A DNA stretch of 64,000 nucleotides from Perognathus longimembris pacificus (GCF_023159225.1 NC_063168.1:42831562-42895561); one strand, 5' to 3'. Positions 35,210 through 48,750 are shown, counted from the first letter of the stretch. The notes: generated by a model from the sequence alone, not told the origin. Numbers and translations: made by a program.

Positions 35210-37265
35210 TTGTTTGTGTTTTGATTTTTTAAGCTCATGGTCATTGAAACACAGCTGTTCTTATTTACCAATCTATACCTAGCATAGTGCCTTGATGGTA
35301 GTTGATATTTCCTAAATACTTCTTTAATGAAAGTATGCATTCATGAATTTAAATGCTTAGTGAAAGGAAATGTTCCATCTGCTTTTTCTTTGTCTGTCTT
35401 ACCTTTCCCCCTCAAGGCTCTGGTGACCTTTCATGTGTTCCTTGAGGAGGCCTGGTGGGTACGTTTGCACAGCAGGGCCTCACAAATGCTAATCCTCTTG
35501 TTTGTACACTATTGTGACTTATTCAGATGTCTGAACACACAGGGTCTTAAGCTTGACATTTCAACTGAAGGTGGTGCAGTTTTTAAATGTTGGTGCTAAT
35601 GAGACAAAAAGCCTCACATGTAAGGCTGGCTCACTGTGGTTGATTGTCCATAAACCCTACACCTGAGTATGATTTGCTAGGTCAGTGGGATTATGCAGTT
35701 TGTTTCCCAAGCCCAACTCAGGTTTCTGTCACAGAGCAGGACTTGATGTAGCCTGATAAGCAATCAACCAGTGCTACTTGCTTGAAAATCACAGTTAAAA
35801 GTGGTGTCAATGTTGGGGAGAAAAACGAAGCTGCAGTTGATGCTTCAACTGTAGATGGAAAAAAAAAAAAAAAAGCCAGATGGTTTTCACACACCTTTTG
35901 GAGAAAGGCTATATCAAAAACTATTTTTATTAAGTAACAAAAAAGTGGTAGCCGTTTAGAAGTTAAACTTCAGAGAATTGTACACTAACACAAAGAGCAG
36001 CTCTGAGGTAGAAGAGAGATAAATGGCACTGCCTTTCACTCTACTAAAATCTCATTTAGCTGGGATCCATGTTGCTTGCTGTCTCTGAAACATATTGCCC
36101 CTCATTTAACACACACAAACTCACTCAGCCAATTAGCATATTTGAAAGTATTTTGAAGACCTTTATTTGGGGCTACAGTCAGGAAGCAGCCCAGACCTGA
36201 AATTACTGTGGCAGGGTAATTATTTATCTTTAGACATTAAGGCATTTTGATAATCATTTCAGAAAGGTCATCTGAAGAAAAAAAAGAAACACAAATTACT
36301 CTACTAAAAGTTAGCTCATTGTTCCTTATTTGAATACTTTAAAAGGAAGAAACTATTGAAATGTCTAGGCCATTATTATATTTTTAAGCCATTTTGTAAA
36401 GTGCCTTACACATATATTCAATATTAGAGTTCAAAATCTTTTCATATATAAAGCTATGCTCTTCTTCATAGCCATTCTCATTCTTACTCCATTCTTTTTC
36501 TCCAGAATGGTAAAACTATCCAAATGTATACTACACTGATAAAAAAAAATCTGGGTTCTATACTATACTGCTCCCTTTAAAAATATATGACAGAGGAAGC
36601 TGTCTCATCCCTGCCAGGTACCACATTCAGAATTGAGTGAAGGACTTGGGTTTGGGTGGTGATGCTGATCCCTAGACCCCTTCTGCTGTATGTCTAGGGC
36701 AGGTTTCCATTTTGATCCTATAAAAGAGTGCATCCCCAAAAAAGTATTGTTACTAGGAACTGAAAAAAATTCATGTAGAGAGCCTACCAAAAACATAAAT
36801 ACTCAATACATGTCAGCTAGGGTTGTAGTATTTATATAGAAGGAACCTCGGGGCCAGAAACTTAAGTTTACTTGCTCAATCCTTCAATGCAATAGGCCTG
36901 AAATTTACATTCAGAGTCCTAGATTCTCTTCAGTCTTGACTTCAGACCTCCCAACACATCAGATGTGGCCTTAGGTTACTCAATGTTGAGGCAAATGAGG
37001 CAAAGGCCATCTATAAAATGAAATGATCAGTCTAAATCATTCTTCTTAAACTGAAGATGAAACCATAAGGAAATTTTTAAAGTCTGGGAACATTTGGCAA
37101 TGATATACAAATGTGTACTGCTGTGTGTGCATATGTACATGTGCATCTATTTCCCCAATGCATATGCTACCCAAATAAATACAAGACACCACTAGATACA
37201 GAAATAAGGAGGTCAAGTTTGGCCAGCATCATCTTGACCACATGAAAGATTGTAGGATCTGATAT
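35210..37265. other. Repeat-poor non-coding DNA
   Basis: No dispersed repeat except a possible MIR-like tail near 36960-37060. It has a mixed composition, less AT-rich than neighbouring blocks, with homeodomain-type motifs (ccaattagcatat near 36129, ggtaattatttatc near 36215). A 90-codon open frame at 35327-35599 has no recognisable domain, and I do not call it a gene. Confidence 0.45.
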
Positions 37266-37267
37266 CT

Positions 37268-37717
37268 TGTCTTCATGGTGAAGGAAGGGAAGTCTCACCC
37301 AATGTAATGGGTGTTCCTGAATCACTGGAGACAGGGGTGGACACTTGGCCTAGAAGTGACTGAACCTGTTAGTCCAGCCCTGGGACTGAGAACTTCCTGT
37401 CACCCTGTCCCCTGATTTGACCCTGATTAGTCACAGGCCAGCTAAGGCACCATTACATCATGCCAAGTGTTTCTATTTTTGCTGCCTGTGTTCTGTCTCC
37501 TAGCTTGTATCTGGTCACCATGACATGCCAATTCAGGTCTCTATTGGAGGTAAATTGGATTGTTGGTATTGTTTTTGTTTGTTTTTTCTTTCTTTCTTTC
37601 CTCTCTGGACTGTGTACTTACTGTGTTAAGTGTATTTGTGGGTTGCAGGCCTTTGGAACCGCTGGCAGTTTACAGACTGCTAATGCTCTAATAAAGACTC
37701 CAAGATTGTATCCTTCA
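37268..37717 (+). mobile_element. Second LTR of the same family as 2053-2503
   Basis: Aligns with the 2-kb LTR from tgtctt...aaggaagggaagt through gttcctgaatc, gagacaggggt and ccctgatttgaccct to ccaattcag...aattgg...ttggta. Its TATA-like box has decayed (gattagt where the other has atttaag) and its hairpin is imperfect. It then diverges and carries a longer R/U5 with AATAAA at 37690-37695. An IDL-Geo SINE interrupts its 3' end, and the LTR may resume just after 37973. Solo LTR; no internal viral sequence. Confidence 0.75.
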
Positions 37718-37731
37718 AAATGTGGCTTCTC

Positions 37732-37957
37732 GGGCTGGGGATATGGCCTAGTGGCAAGAGTGCTTGCCTCGCATACATGAGGCCCTGGGTTCGATTCCTC
37801 AGCACCACATATACAGAAAATGGCCAGAAGTGGCGCTGTGGTCCAAGTGGCAGAGTGCTAGCCTTGAGCAAAAAAGAAGCCAGGGACAGTGCTCAGGCCC
37901 TGAGTTCACGGCCTAGGACTGGCAAAAAAAAAAAAAAAAAGAAAATAAAAAGAAAAA
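37732..37957 (+). repeat. IDL-Geo dimeric SINE inserted in the LTR end
   Basis: Full dimer: IDL with A box tggcctagtgg (37744-37754) and B box ggttcgattcc (37788-37798); Geo with A-box-like tggtccaagtg (37839-37849) and B-box-like agttcacggcc (about 37903-37913); then an A-rich tail. Perfect 16-bp target duplication caaaatgtggcttctc at 37716-37731 and 37958-37973. A 115-codon open frame over this region is a by-product of the SINE. Confidence 0.97.
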
Positions 37958-37974
37958 CAAAATGTGGCTTCTCT

Positions 37975-39030
37975 GAGAATTTACCTTACAAGAGTAGATA
38001 TTCACAGATACTTTTAGCTAGAGAACTGGAGGTGAATGTGTGGAGGTTCCAGTCAAATGTCTTTTGAAGGCTGACTTGAACTGGTGGAATCACAGCCCTC
38101 TTGGCACTGGACTGATGTGGCACCATGAGGTTGAGGCCTTCTTCCTCTCCGTATATGCTGGCTGAAGCTGCCTTCCAACACCAGCATGGCCTGAACATTT
38201 TGTTCTATGGACCAGGAGGATTGTGCACAGCACTCATGGAAGTGAGTTGGTTTTATGCCAAAAAATTAGGCTTCACACTAGTTAAAATCTCTTTAATTAA
38301 AACCCCTGGTTAACATCCTTCATTAGTGAAATGACTGGATTCTTCTTCTCCTCATTTGTGGCCTGCGTTTCCTTACATGAGCCACTTGTCAGCAATGATA
38401 GTAGTTCTAGCTCGATGAACTGAGTTAGGTACTAGAAGGGTAGATGAAGTAGAATTAGTTACTGGCCCTAATAATTATGTTCTTGGTAAAGGTCATTTTG
38501 CAGGAATGTGGCCAGGTAGGATTCTTGGTGCAATGTGAGTTGGGGACAGACTAGGTGAGATTCTGTGAATAGCAAAATCCACAAGGCATTATTTTAAATA
38601 ACAGTACAGAAGTAATAGTAATAGTCCTGTCATGATTTCTGCACAACCAGAAAGGAATTGACCATCTGTTCAGATGTTAATGGCAGCCCACCTGAACTTT
38701 GTTATATCTGATTAATGTGTATTTTGTGTGTAACTAACATATAAAATACAGATTCTCCCTCCCTTAGGATCTGAGCTTTCTAGCACTTTATATAAACTCC
38801 TTTATCCTCTTTCTAAAAAAAAAAAAAAAAGTTCTCAAATACTTTAGAAGCCATAGAAGCTATCTTGTCATCTCTGATCAAATACTAGCATAAAATGCTC
38901 CTCTGCATATTTTTTAAGGAAAGAATATGTTCATGTGATTTAACATACTACATATTGACAGAAACCACTACAGAAATTGATTTGTCCCTCACCTAAATAT
39001 TTTCTTAGTTCCAATTTAGTTATTAATTTA
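37975..39030. other. Unique non-coding DNA
   Basis: The segment up to about 38330 is richer in G and C and may still be retroelement-derived. No domain is recognisable in its 60-70-codon frames. An A-run lies at 38816-38830. Confidence 0.4.
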
Positions 39031-39034
39031 CTTA

Positions 39035-39240
39035 CTTATTTTGCCAGTACTGGAGTTTGAACTCAAAGTCATTTGCTTGCTTAGATTGCTTGCTTTATGA
39101 CTTGAGCCATATCTCCAGCCTCGCTCTTTGCAGGTTGCTTTGGACAGGGCTTTATTGCCCTACTAGCTTTGGACCAAATACCTTCAGATCTTCATATTCC
39201 AACTAGTTAGGATTACAAACATGAGCTGCTGGCACTCAGT
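39035..39240 (-). repeat. Old dID-B1 SINE
   Basis: Antisense dID (ttgccagtactggagtttga, tgacttgagccatatctcca) followed by an antisense B1 unit (ctagttaggattacaaacat, gagctgctgg). Clear order, many substitutions. Confidence 0.7.
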
Positions 39241-39689
39241 TAAATCTTTATCTTCTTCATGTCACAAATAGAAGAAAAATATGCCAATGTGATTTGCCTT
39301 ATGGCTAGGAACTAATATTAGAATTATTTGCTATGGCCATACACAGTTATGACACTTTTCAATGCTGTGTTTTCATTCACAGGTAAATTGTAGGTGTAAA
39401 TGTTTCTAATATTAGATGTGGTGACTGACATTATAGTCTCCTTTAAAATCTTTAACATAGTAATGTACTGGTGGGTATTATATGAATTAGTTTGCTTTTT
39501 TTTTCATAGTCCAGGAATTTCTGAGTGTGGCTCTAATAAAAGTCTTGGACCATTTGAGTTTCATACTTCCTCTTTTGGAAAATGAGAGGGTGAACTACAT
39601 ATAGTTTAAGCTGCCCTAGCTGACTGAAATTCTAAGCTGACAACTACCTATCTATAAGGCTAAGAACACACCAGATTTTCTCATGACTT

Positions 39690-40075
39690 TACTTTTTTTT
39701 GTTTGTTTTGCTTTTGGAAGATTACAGGGTTTTCAAATGCCAGACCTCATGCTTGCTAACCAAGCATTCTACCATTTATACCTTATGATCCATGGCTCCA
39801 GTCCTTTTTTTTATTTTAGTTACATTTTAGATAGGTTCTCACAGTGCTTCCCAAGACCTGTTTTAGTACCAAAATGTTCTAATCTTTCTATTAATGCTTC
39901 CTGCTTAACTGGGATCATAGGCGTATGAAAATATGCAGTTAGCACACTAGGTGCTAACACACCTAGTTAAGATGGATTCTCACAAACTCTTTGCTTTGGC
40001 TGGCTTTGAACTGTGATTCTCATTATCTCCTGTGTAGCTAGGCTTATATCTAAAAGCTACCACATCAATATTTTT
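39690..40075 (-). repeat. Old dID-B1-B1 SINE cluster
   Basis: Antisense dID (gccagacctcatgcttgcta, ttctaccatttatacc), then two antisense B1 units (first with aactgggatcataggcgtat, second with ggctggctttgaactgtgat and gtgtagctaggcttatat). The junction between the B1 units holds overlapping inverted repeats. Confidence 0.6.
39938..39967. repeat. Two overlapping, mutually exclusive hairpins
   Basis: gttagcac (39938-39945) pairs with gtgctaac (39951-39958). Alternatively actaggtg (39946-39953) pairs with cacctagt (39960-39967). The arms overlap, so only one can form at a time. Confidence 0.7.
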
Positions 40076-40079
40076 AAAT

Positions 40080-43000
40080 TGTTTATTTGGAGACAGGCTA
40101 GCCTTGATGTCAAGATCATGGCTACAAATCTTGTTGAGGTTCATCTAACTTGCAGTTTCCTATCACCACCCATAAACAATTACTAAACTACCTTTCCACC
40201 CAATCATGTCACTGTCTACTCACTTAAATTTACTAAAACATCTAGAAATAGCTTCCTTCTCTTGAAATTGCATTTTTTTTAATTCTGTCAGGAGAACTGC
40301 ATTTCATTAACATGCTTTGAGAATATTAAGCAGTAATGTTAAGTCCTCAGAAAAGTAGAAGCCTTTCACAAATCTAAGCAGATCTTTCAGGCTGAATGTG
40401 TGGGTGTATGTGGACAGAATTCTAAATATGGCCCTTTGGTCTTAAGTCTTCTCCATGTTTTCTGAGATCAGGACTCTTTCTTTTCCTGGGGCTCCAGCTT
40501 TTTCTTGATTTTGGTATAGAGAAAGATTCAAGAAATGAACAGATTACATGGAATGAATGAATGTATGTATGAATACAAAATACCTATGCATCAAAGCTAA
40601 ACTTTTCAATCTGGCCTTTTTGCCTTCTTCTACTTGACTCGGCCTTGCCACGGCAACCTGCTTCTTTTCTGCCAATGTGTGTTAACATTTTCTACCCACG
40701 TTCCAGATATGAGACTTTGCCTTCTTTAACATTGCTACTTTTCCTCCTTTCTCTTTATTGCCTTCTCAGATCACAGCTCATGGCCAAACTTTGTTGTAGT
40801 CCTTCCCTAAAACCTTCTTTAACCTTTAATTTCCACAAATAAAAGTACTATATTGCTATGATTTATATCTAGTTCTAAAAAAATCAAACAAGTAAAGAGC
40901 CTGAAAGATAACTGACTTTCCTACCTCTTTGATGGATTTTTGTTTTCCTGATGGGGTACTCTTGTTCATTTTAAGGCCAATGCTTCTGAATTCTCTTATC
41001 ACCAAAGACAGAGTGATGACTGGGTTGCAAAATACCACTAAATAACTGTTGGCCAAATGAGAGCTATAATCCTGGCCTTCTTGAATCTTTTCCCTAATCC
41101 TTTAGATTGAAATACTAACTTAGAACAAGGTAGGAAGGACCTTAGCATAATGAAAGAATAAATCCATTTCCTTTCAAATCTCAGTGGAGATAAGACTTAT
41201 AGGACAAACTATTAATGAATCCATCAAAAGTTTATCTCTGAGTTGGACTTCTTATCAAGGAGAGTGTACTTCACTCAATATTTTCATCTCAGAAAAATTG
41301 AATCTTCACTAATAGCCACTTTCTGGGCCTCCGAACAAATTGTTATTGCTCTAAGACTTTGTCAGGTGTTTTTTATTCTAGATAAAATGGTACATTTTTA
41401 TCTAGAAACCCTTTAATGTAAATATCAGATTTACAAACCTAATTTCAACCATCCTGATTCTAATTTAAAAACCAGAACTTTTCAGTTATCAAATGGTTTG
41501 TGCTTATGTAGTCTGCATAGCTCATCTGAAATGATAAAAATGAATTACAAATATGTAGTATGGCTTTATTCCCTGAGAAAAGGACTACTTTTAGTGTGTT
41601 TTCTTTAAGTCTTCTTTATTTCAGAGGTAATTACTGATATTAATCTCACATTGTAATATAAATTGAATCTTATGTTTGATTAGAGAAAACTTTCTCAACT
41701 TAAATGGAAATCTCAAAACTCAAACTTTTTTTCCTAAGAAAAATATGAATTTGATTCAAATAGCAGCCATCAAAGCTTGAACAAGAGTCAACATAGATAT
41801 CCTTGAGGGCAGTTAGGCCCAAACACGGGGACAATAGAGCTGCTCCTACTTTGGTTGGTGTTCAGTCCATCAAAGCCACATTCATTTGTCCCTCTGAAGG
41901 CAGAATCATATGTATGTATGTATATATACATGTATATATAGGTAATGCATACACACATATATACACATATATATTTAATTTAAGTATATCTTATGGGCAG
42001 TGTTCATTGATGAATATGAAGCATTCAATTCAAACAAACAAACTGCTAAAGTTTATGCACAATCAGTGAAATAAAAAACTCCAAAGTTAAATTCCAATCC
42101 ATTTAGGGTAGTGGGAAAAAAAACAATAAAACTATGTGTTTTAAAAATACTGAGCCTTCCCCCTGATAATGTTAGTCATTGGGAAAAATAATGCTCAGCC
42201 ATCAATAAAATTATGATATCTAACTCTGTAACTAACCAAAACACACCTAGAAGCAGGTAAAGTTATAATAGAGAAATATTCTTGCAACTGATTACATCAT
42301 ATTACATCACCAGGTGATGTGAGTCTCATCAGCCAAGTGTAGATTAGCAGCCTGGTTGCTAGGTTTTGGTCAACATTCTATTCTCTGCTTGTCTTTATTT
42401 ATTAGCATCAAGTTTCTTATGAAATAGTAATTCATGCTACATTAAATGGTACAAAAAGTGAAGCTTGTTTGGGTTCAGAAGGGAGAATCTTCACTTAGTC
42501 TTGGACAATGAGCAAAGAATTCCAGGATAAAATTGGATTTGACCTCTAGCTAAAAGAACTATACATTCACATTCAATGAGGGAGAACTCTGTAGAGAAAC
42601 TGGTATCTTTGCTTATCTTTTCTTCAAAAACATGATAGCCTCTGAGTCTACATTTCTAACACCTTGATGTTAAGTGAGTCTTCATTTCTCTTCTTAAACT
42701 CCCCAAAATTCCATAAAAGTGTCAGTGGACCACAGAATTCACCCAGGACCTTCCCTTGCAATGAGAAATAGGGGCCATTTTCACATCCCAAAGCAACCAT
42801 GTATTACTCACCCATATACCTTCCTAGCCATGGTATGTCACCTGCTTTTTCAGTAACAAGTCTATGCCATCTCTCAACCAAGATACTTCCTCCTTTCTCT
42901 GTTTCCCCTGATACAATTGAATTCCCTTCCCTGTCCTCTTTTAAAACTGACTGAGAAGGTATGTAGGTTCAACCTTCACCTTGATGTGATATTAACAACA

Positions 43001-46000
43001 ACAAAAATACTCTCAACCAGACATCTTAAATCATTAAAATACTCTTTAGATCATTTGAAAAAAATGAAGTTGGAAAAGAAGGGCAGTCCTGAAAACAAGT
43101 CAGTGTTAGCATTTAGATAGACAAAAACATTGGGCCAATTTGATATAAAAGTTATTATGAAGATCGGGCTCTTGCTGGAAATGTACATGAGTATTTGTTC
43201 CCCTGTATTGTCTGGAGCATTGAATGTAGCCTCGGCAAGACTTTCTCAAGGCATTTACTCAGGATGTAAAACCTCTTACTTCTAAGCTAGTTGTGCTCAC
43301 AGGAGTTCCTCCAGAAGGATGAGACACTGTAGTGAAAGTAACTTGCAAAACTCTGTTATGAAAAACTAGAGAATAGTAATACCCTCACGGGAAAGGCAGA
43401 TGAATTTCAATACACAACACATTAATTTGACTGTCACAAATATTCTTCAAGTTAAGACACTTGGGTAATAAAACAAATTATGGGACAAACCAAAAGCAGC
43501 ACCCATCCTTTTTTTTAATATTAGTCTTCATATAACATTTTAGGCTAAAGATACTATGTAGATAATTGGATCTACTCTGAACTGGAGACTTAGAATCATT
43601 TTTTCCCTCCACAGAATGCATTGTGTTCTTTTATTTTAGTTTTTCTCTTGCAATAGCTCTGATAGGTTATTCTACAAGGAAACTATGTGCTGGGAGGGAA
43701 CTCTGTTTTCTGAAGTGATTTTAAAGTACTGCCTTCTTATAAGACTGTTGCTAAGCTCCAACAGTTTACTTAGCCTTTCTCTTGTCTTCAAGTTGCTAGC
43801 AATACTAGTCTGGTTATAAGCTGTTTTGGTTTTGAAAGTTTTCTTTCATAATTGATCTAAAACACTTGTTTTCAGACTATTCTTCCCAGTATTTCTAAAG
43901 ATTACTTCCAGGTAATCTAAATGTCATATATATGGTTTGAGTATATTATCTCTCCTCTATCCTCAGGGAATACTATGAACAACCAACTGTCTTCTGCATA
44001 ATTACCATGGTCTCTAATGTATTACAGTCTTAGAAGCGAAGACATCCTGAGCTAGAAAAAAAATTACCTCCTCATGCTCTGTTGCTCATTGCATGCCTCT
44101 GTGGCCTTTTTCTTCAATTAGCAGCAAAAATAATTCAGCTTGCATGCACAGCAAATGAAAAGGGAGTATAGATATGGTTTGGGATATTCAAATAAATATT
44201 AAGTGAACAGTTGATCCTCCTGTACATACATGAGTAGCATCCTATTTGCAGCTGAAATACATGTCCATTGTTTCTTTGACTTCCAAGTAGTATTTAAATC
44301 AAGCCTGTGCATACTACACACTAGAAAGGTAGTTGATTTTTTAATCATACTAAGATCCAATGTCTTTAATGAGCTTTTTTTTTTTAGCAAAAAGTTCATC
44401 TTCCTATACAATATATACATTTTTTTTTTCATTTTTATAATTCAGTTAATCTTATTTCCAAGTTTGTCTCAAGGACTAATTCAAATAGCCTATTTGAAAT
44501 ATACCATGAAGGAAAGGATCATCACTGGTTATAGCCATTCAGGGTAAGAAAATTTATAGTTCCAATGCATCTTTGTTCAAGTAGAACTGGCCCTTACATT
44601 TTCCACCCCTAGGGTGAAGTTCTAAGAACAACTGACCACAAATGATCCACAAAGAGGAGTGGCTAGGGAAAGTACTAGGGAGGAGATAGGACACATTGTT
44701 TTCATTTGCAGTAAGTAGGAGAAAGTATTGTTTTCAGTATTCATTCCCCATAAACAAGCTGCCTCAATTTTACTTTCTCTTTTGTAAACTGAGGCCTAGC
44801 CATATCACCTTAATGAAAGAGGAAGTTATGATGTATTGCAAACGAAAAACAACGTGGAGAAGTTGGCAAAAACTCATTTCCTGGCCCCAAGTTCAGACAC
44901 TCTTCTTTCAGATCTCTGAAGGAACAACCCTATAATCTACCTTTTGAATATGGATGTGTAACCAAATTTGGAGGGGGAAAAACAAAACAACTTACCTGGC
45001 CCATTGCCTTTCTTCTAACCATGACATCACCTCACTTCAATGTTTACAGTAGGTGGGAAAATAAATGAAAATACTCTGTAGTTGTAAAAGTACTCTATTT
45101 TGGAGTCCCTTGTGCCTGCATGAGGAACAGAGTAGAATTCTGTGTGGGTGGAAACTGCAGGTGTCACCGCACTTAGAAACCTCTGAAGACTGTCAGGAAG
45201 AGTGACTGTCAAGTTAGGCAAAGGAAGGTTTGAATATTCTTCAGCAAAGCAAAAGGCCTTTGGCTATTCTGCCACTGAACTAAGTCTCATTTTCCTGGAG
45301 CTGTAATAGCTTCTCAGTGAGACATCTTGGAAATAACACTCTCACAAAGAGTGTGGCTGAAATATGTAAGACAATACAGCATAGTTGGGCTACCACTATT
45401 CAGAATGAACTCTCTCTAATACGCTCTACTGCATTACCAACCTGGAGGATTACCAAGCTGCATCTGATGATACATTTTCCTTTACCTTGCTCTGTGAGAT
45501 TTTGCATTTGGCTATGCATAGATATTGAAACATACCTGATATGAAGCTGCCTTAGTATAAAAGAGAAGTTTCAGTATGCATTTTGGCTCAGTTAAAGTGA
45601 ATTTTCATTTTAAAAACTAATGATTTGATAAATGACAATATTGAGATGTGAATGAAGTAACATTTTTGCAAAGCTACAGAAATAAGTTCACAGATCACTA
45701 GATGTAAAAGAATGAGGAGCATCTATTGTATCTACCAGGCTGATAACACCATGTCCAAGAAATGGAAATCATTCTGGTCTCTTCTTTTGTCAAAGCAATT
45801 TTATAGATATTGCAGATTCAAATGGAGTCATCCTTTAATAGTTAGAAAATTGAACACAATGGGGAAATTTCATTAAAAGCATTGTTTTGGGAAAACCTGC
45901 AGTCTGAATAAATCCTCGAAATTAGAAAAAGTTCATAAAGTGTGGGTTACAAAATTAACAGTTTATGTTGGCAGGAAGTTCCTGTACTCTTTTTCTCTTT

Positions 46001-48750
46001 CATTATGAGCATATTTTCTCATTATGCTGTTCTATTTAGAGCCTGCCATAATTGACTCACAGATTAAAGAAAATAACAGAGGCAAATACAGATTAGGGTG
46101 ACTGTGTTTATTTTTGACGATGTGTATCAAGAACTTTTTTGAGCAATTTATCCAGTAAGTGATAAGCCTAGTTTCAGGAAAAGCATGAGTTTACCACAGG
46201 TGTTAGAGGTTTTTTGTTGTTGTTGTTTTTTCCTGTGTGATTAGAGACATGATTGTATAAATGTAGTATTTATCTTCTAGCTGCAATTTTTTCCAATGCT
46301 ATTCTCATGAAGCCAAGAAGCTAAGATATGAATAAACATAACCATAAGGATATCTGACATATTCTTTCAATAACAGTGTTTAGCCCACTAGTCCAAGCTC
46401 CAGGGATTCTTTACTTTAAGTCTCACAACTCACCCCTGTATTCCAAATAAGAGAGACAAAGTGAATAGTAAAGGACAGAGAAAGGGAGATTTTTTACACT
46501 GGCTTGTGTTTGCTGAGGAATAAACAAGGAAGCACTCAGCCATCTTCCAGCTATAAGCATTAGTTTAAATAAACAAAGAAGTAGAACAGGTGGAAGAAAA
46601 TATGCCTGTTTTTATGGTATAGCTTTGTTGATCATTATGGAGAATTTCCATGTTGGATGTTAGGGTTACCATTATTGAGGAGTGCAACAATCTAGTCAGG
46701 ATTAATCAACACCTTCCTATTTGCTAAAAATATTTGGTCTTGAAAAGGTTTTGTTTTGCCTTTCCATGTATGTACTTTCCTCTATCCAATTTGGTAAATA
46801 TATTCCTTCCTATATTCCAACATGATTATAAAGTGACTACAGAAAGAAAAAACTGAGAGTGATGTATACAAATATAATACGGAGGCAGGGATGACAAGGT
46901 TTTCTCTTATTGTTAGTTATTTCCTGAGCTCAAGGAAGAAGTTGTTACTTTTCAGTAGAAGCATTTTAAGTTGTTTTTCCTCACTCTTCTCTATGAACCA
47001 TATTCCATTTTGCAAATTTAAAAGTAAGACACAGACTAAATGAGACATGTGGCACAGATACACAGAAATTTCCCTGACCTGTTCCACTTCAAACAGTAAT
47101 ACAGTGAGCCTTTGGAAAACTTGGGCATGAAAGTTTCTATCTCTCTGAGCAACTATAGCATGCTATTATGATGTGTTCATGGAGATTTCCCTTACAAAAC
47201 CCTCAGTGATAATCTACTGTGACGTTTTTTTGTTCAATAAGAAGTGTGGAGGAATGCAAGCATATAGAATGTTTAAAAGTTTCTTTGTATAAGTAGTCAA
47301 CACATATAGACAGTTCACAGATCATAGAGAATGAGATCATTGCCAGGTATTTGTTCTGCAAAGCATGTATACAGTACAGTATCTTCCTGGAGAGGTGATT
47401 GTCAGGAATGAACACTAAGGTTGAATCAGATGGGTTTATTATAAACAAGTTAGATAGGTCTAATGGGATTTCCTTTCCAGCAGAAAGTTTTGGGGATTAA
47501 AAATATCTGCTTGTCAACACAGCATTTCACAAAGTCTTTTATGACATCCTTGTTGAAAGGCAAAAGGAAAGAATATCATTTGAATTAAAACAGAAGCAAC
47601 TAATCTGGATGCCAGTTGATTTTTAGGTATTCCTGAGGTGACCATTTTCTTAAAAGAATATTTTTTATTAGTGACACATTTTTACTTTAAAGTTCAGATT
47701 ATTATGTCAACTTTCTATTCAAATGTTATTGAATAAACTTAGTGAGTCTTTAAACAAAATTAATAAGTAGGTATTATAAGCAGGATGCATATGAATGGGA
47801 AATTAAATTTCAGAGTCTTTGCAGTTTGTTTTTTTTTTCTCAATGATAAGGTTATATAAAAGGCAAATACAACCACTTCTCCCCCTCTTTGAACCAAACA
47901 ACAGAGTTAGAATAATGAAGTTGTAAAAGATCTTGGACTAAAATCTAAAATCTTTAAAAACAAAGAAATGAAAAAAATATGGACACTCCTTGAGGGTGCT
48001 TTGGACAAATAGGTAAATAGGTAAACATTTTAATTATAAATGATCTATAACAACAAAGTAAATAACATTAATCAAACATTTGTCAAAAAAGTAATTCATC
48101 AGAGAACAGAATAATTCTCATTCTTACTTGGGGTTACCTCCTTCTGGCTGCTATCTGATGGGGAAGATGGGGGGACAAGTTTTGTGTACTACATTCTAGA
48201 GGTCATTTAGGAAGGACTACAATCGTCATATTGCAAAAGAGCCCTGTGAGGAACTAATGTCTTTTCCCCAGTCAAATCCTGTGGGGCCAGTTGTGTCTTC
48301 TGCCCATCATTCCATTTACTTTCCATCTCTGTGTCCCAGGGGTATCAAGCTCTTGGCCCATTTTCTCTCCTTCTGGCTACAGCCATCTGCCTTTCCACCT
48401 GGATTCCTTGCCTTTCAGAACAGTTTTCTAGCTCAGTTGTCTAGCCATATAAAAGCCTTTTTTTAGCCATTTAAAGTGATTTCTGTTGTTAGTGCTAGTA
48501 AAAACCAAAGGGACAATGAGGTGTTTTTCATGTCATTTTCTTTTTCCAACATGGAGAATATTTCAAGTGACCACTCACAAAAGTTTTGAATTATGAGGAT
48601 ATGAGTGTATCTCATAGAACTGGAGAATCTCTTGCATCTGTATACATTTTTATTGCTGAATAATTGTTTTACTTTAATTTATGATGATAAACCAGATTTA
48701 AGTGCAAAATACCCATAGACCTTATTGGTCACCTCTAGTCAGGTGTTTTT
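40080..48750. other. Longest repeat-poor non-coding stretch
   Basis: About 8.7 kb with no young SINE, LTR or L1 that I can identify. Contents noted: an imperfect TATG/ATAC patch (41910-41976), a short palindrome (42304-42320), a faint MIR-like segment near 44760-44800 and T-runs near 44377 and 44423. The largest frames (105 codons at 44230, 81 at 47203) are hydrophobic AT-rich background. No exon with plausible splice sites was recognised. Confidence 0.5.

Noticed and set aside
2053..37717. Two related LTRs as the ends of one provirus
   Set aside because: They are 35 kb apart, differ greatly in decay and 3' structure, and the intervening DNA has no retroviral genes.
37720..38067. 115-codon open frame, the longest in the window
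   Set aside because: It runs through the IDL-Geo SINE and its A-rich tail; the frame is created by the repeat.
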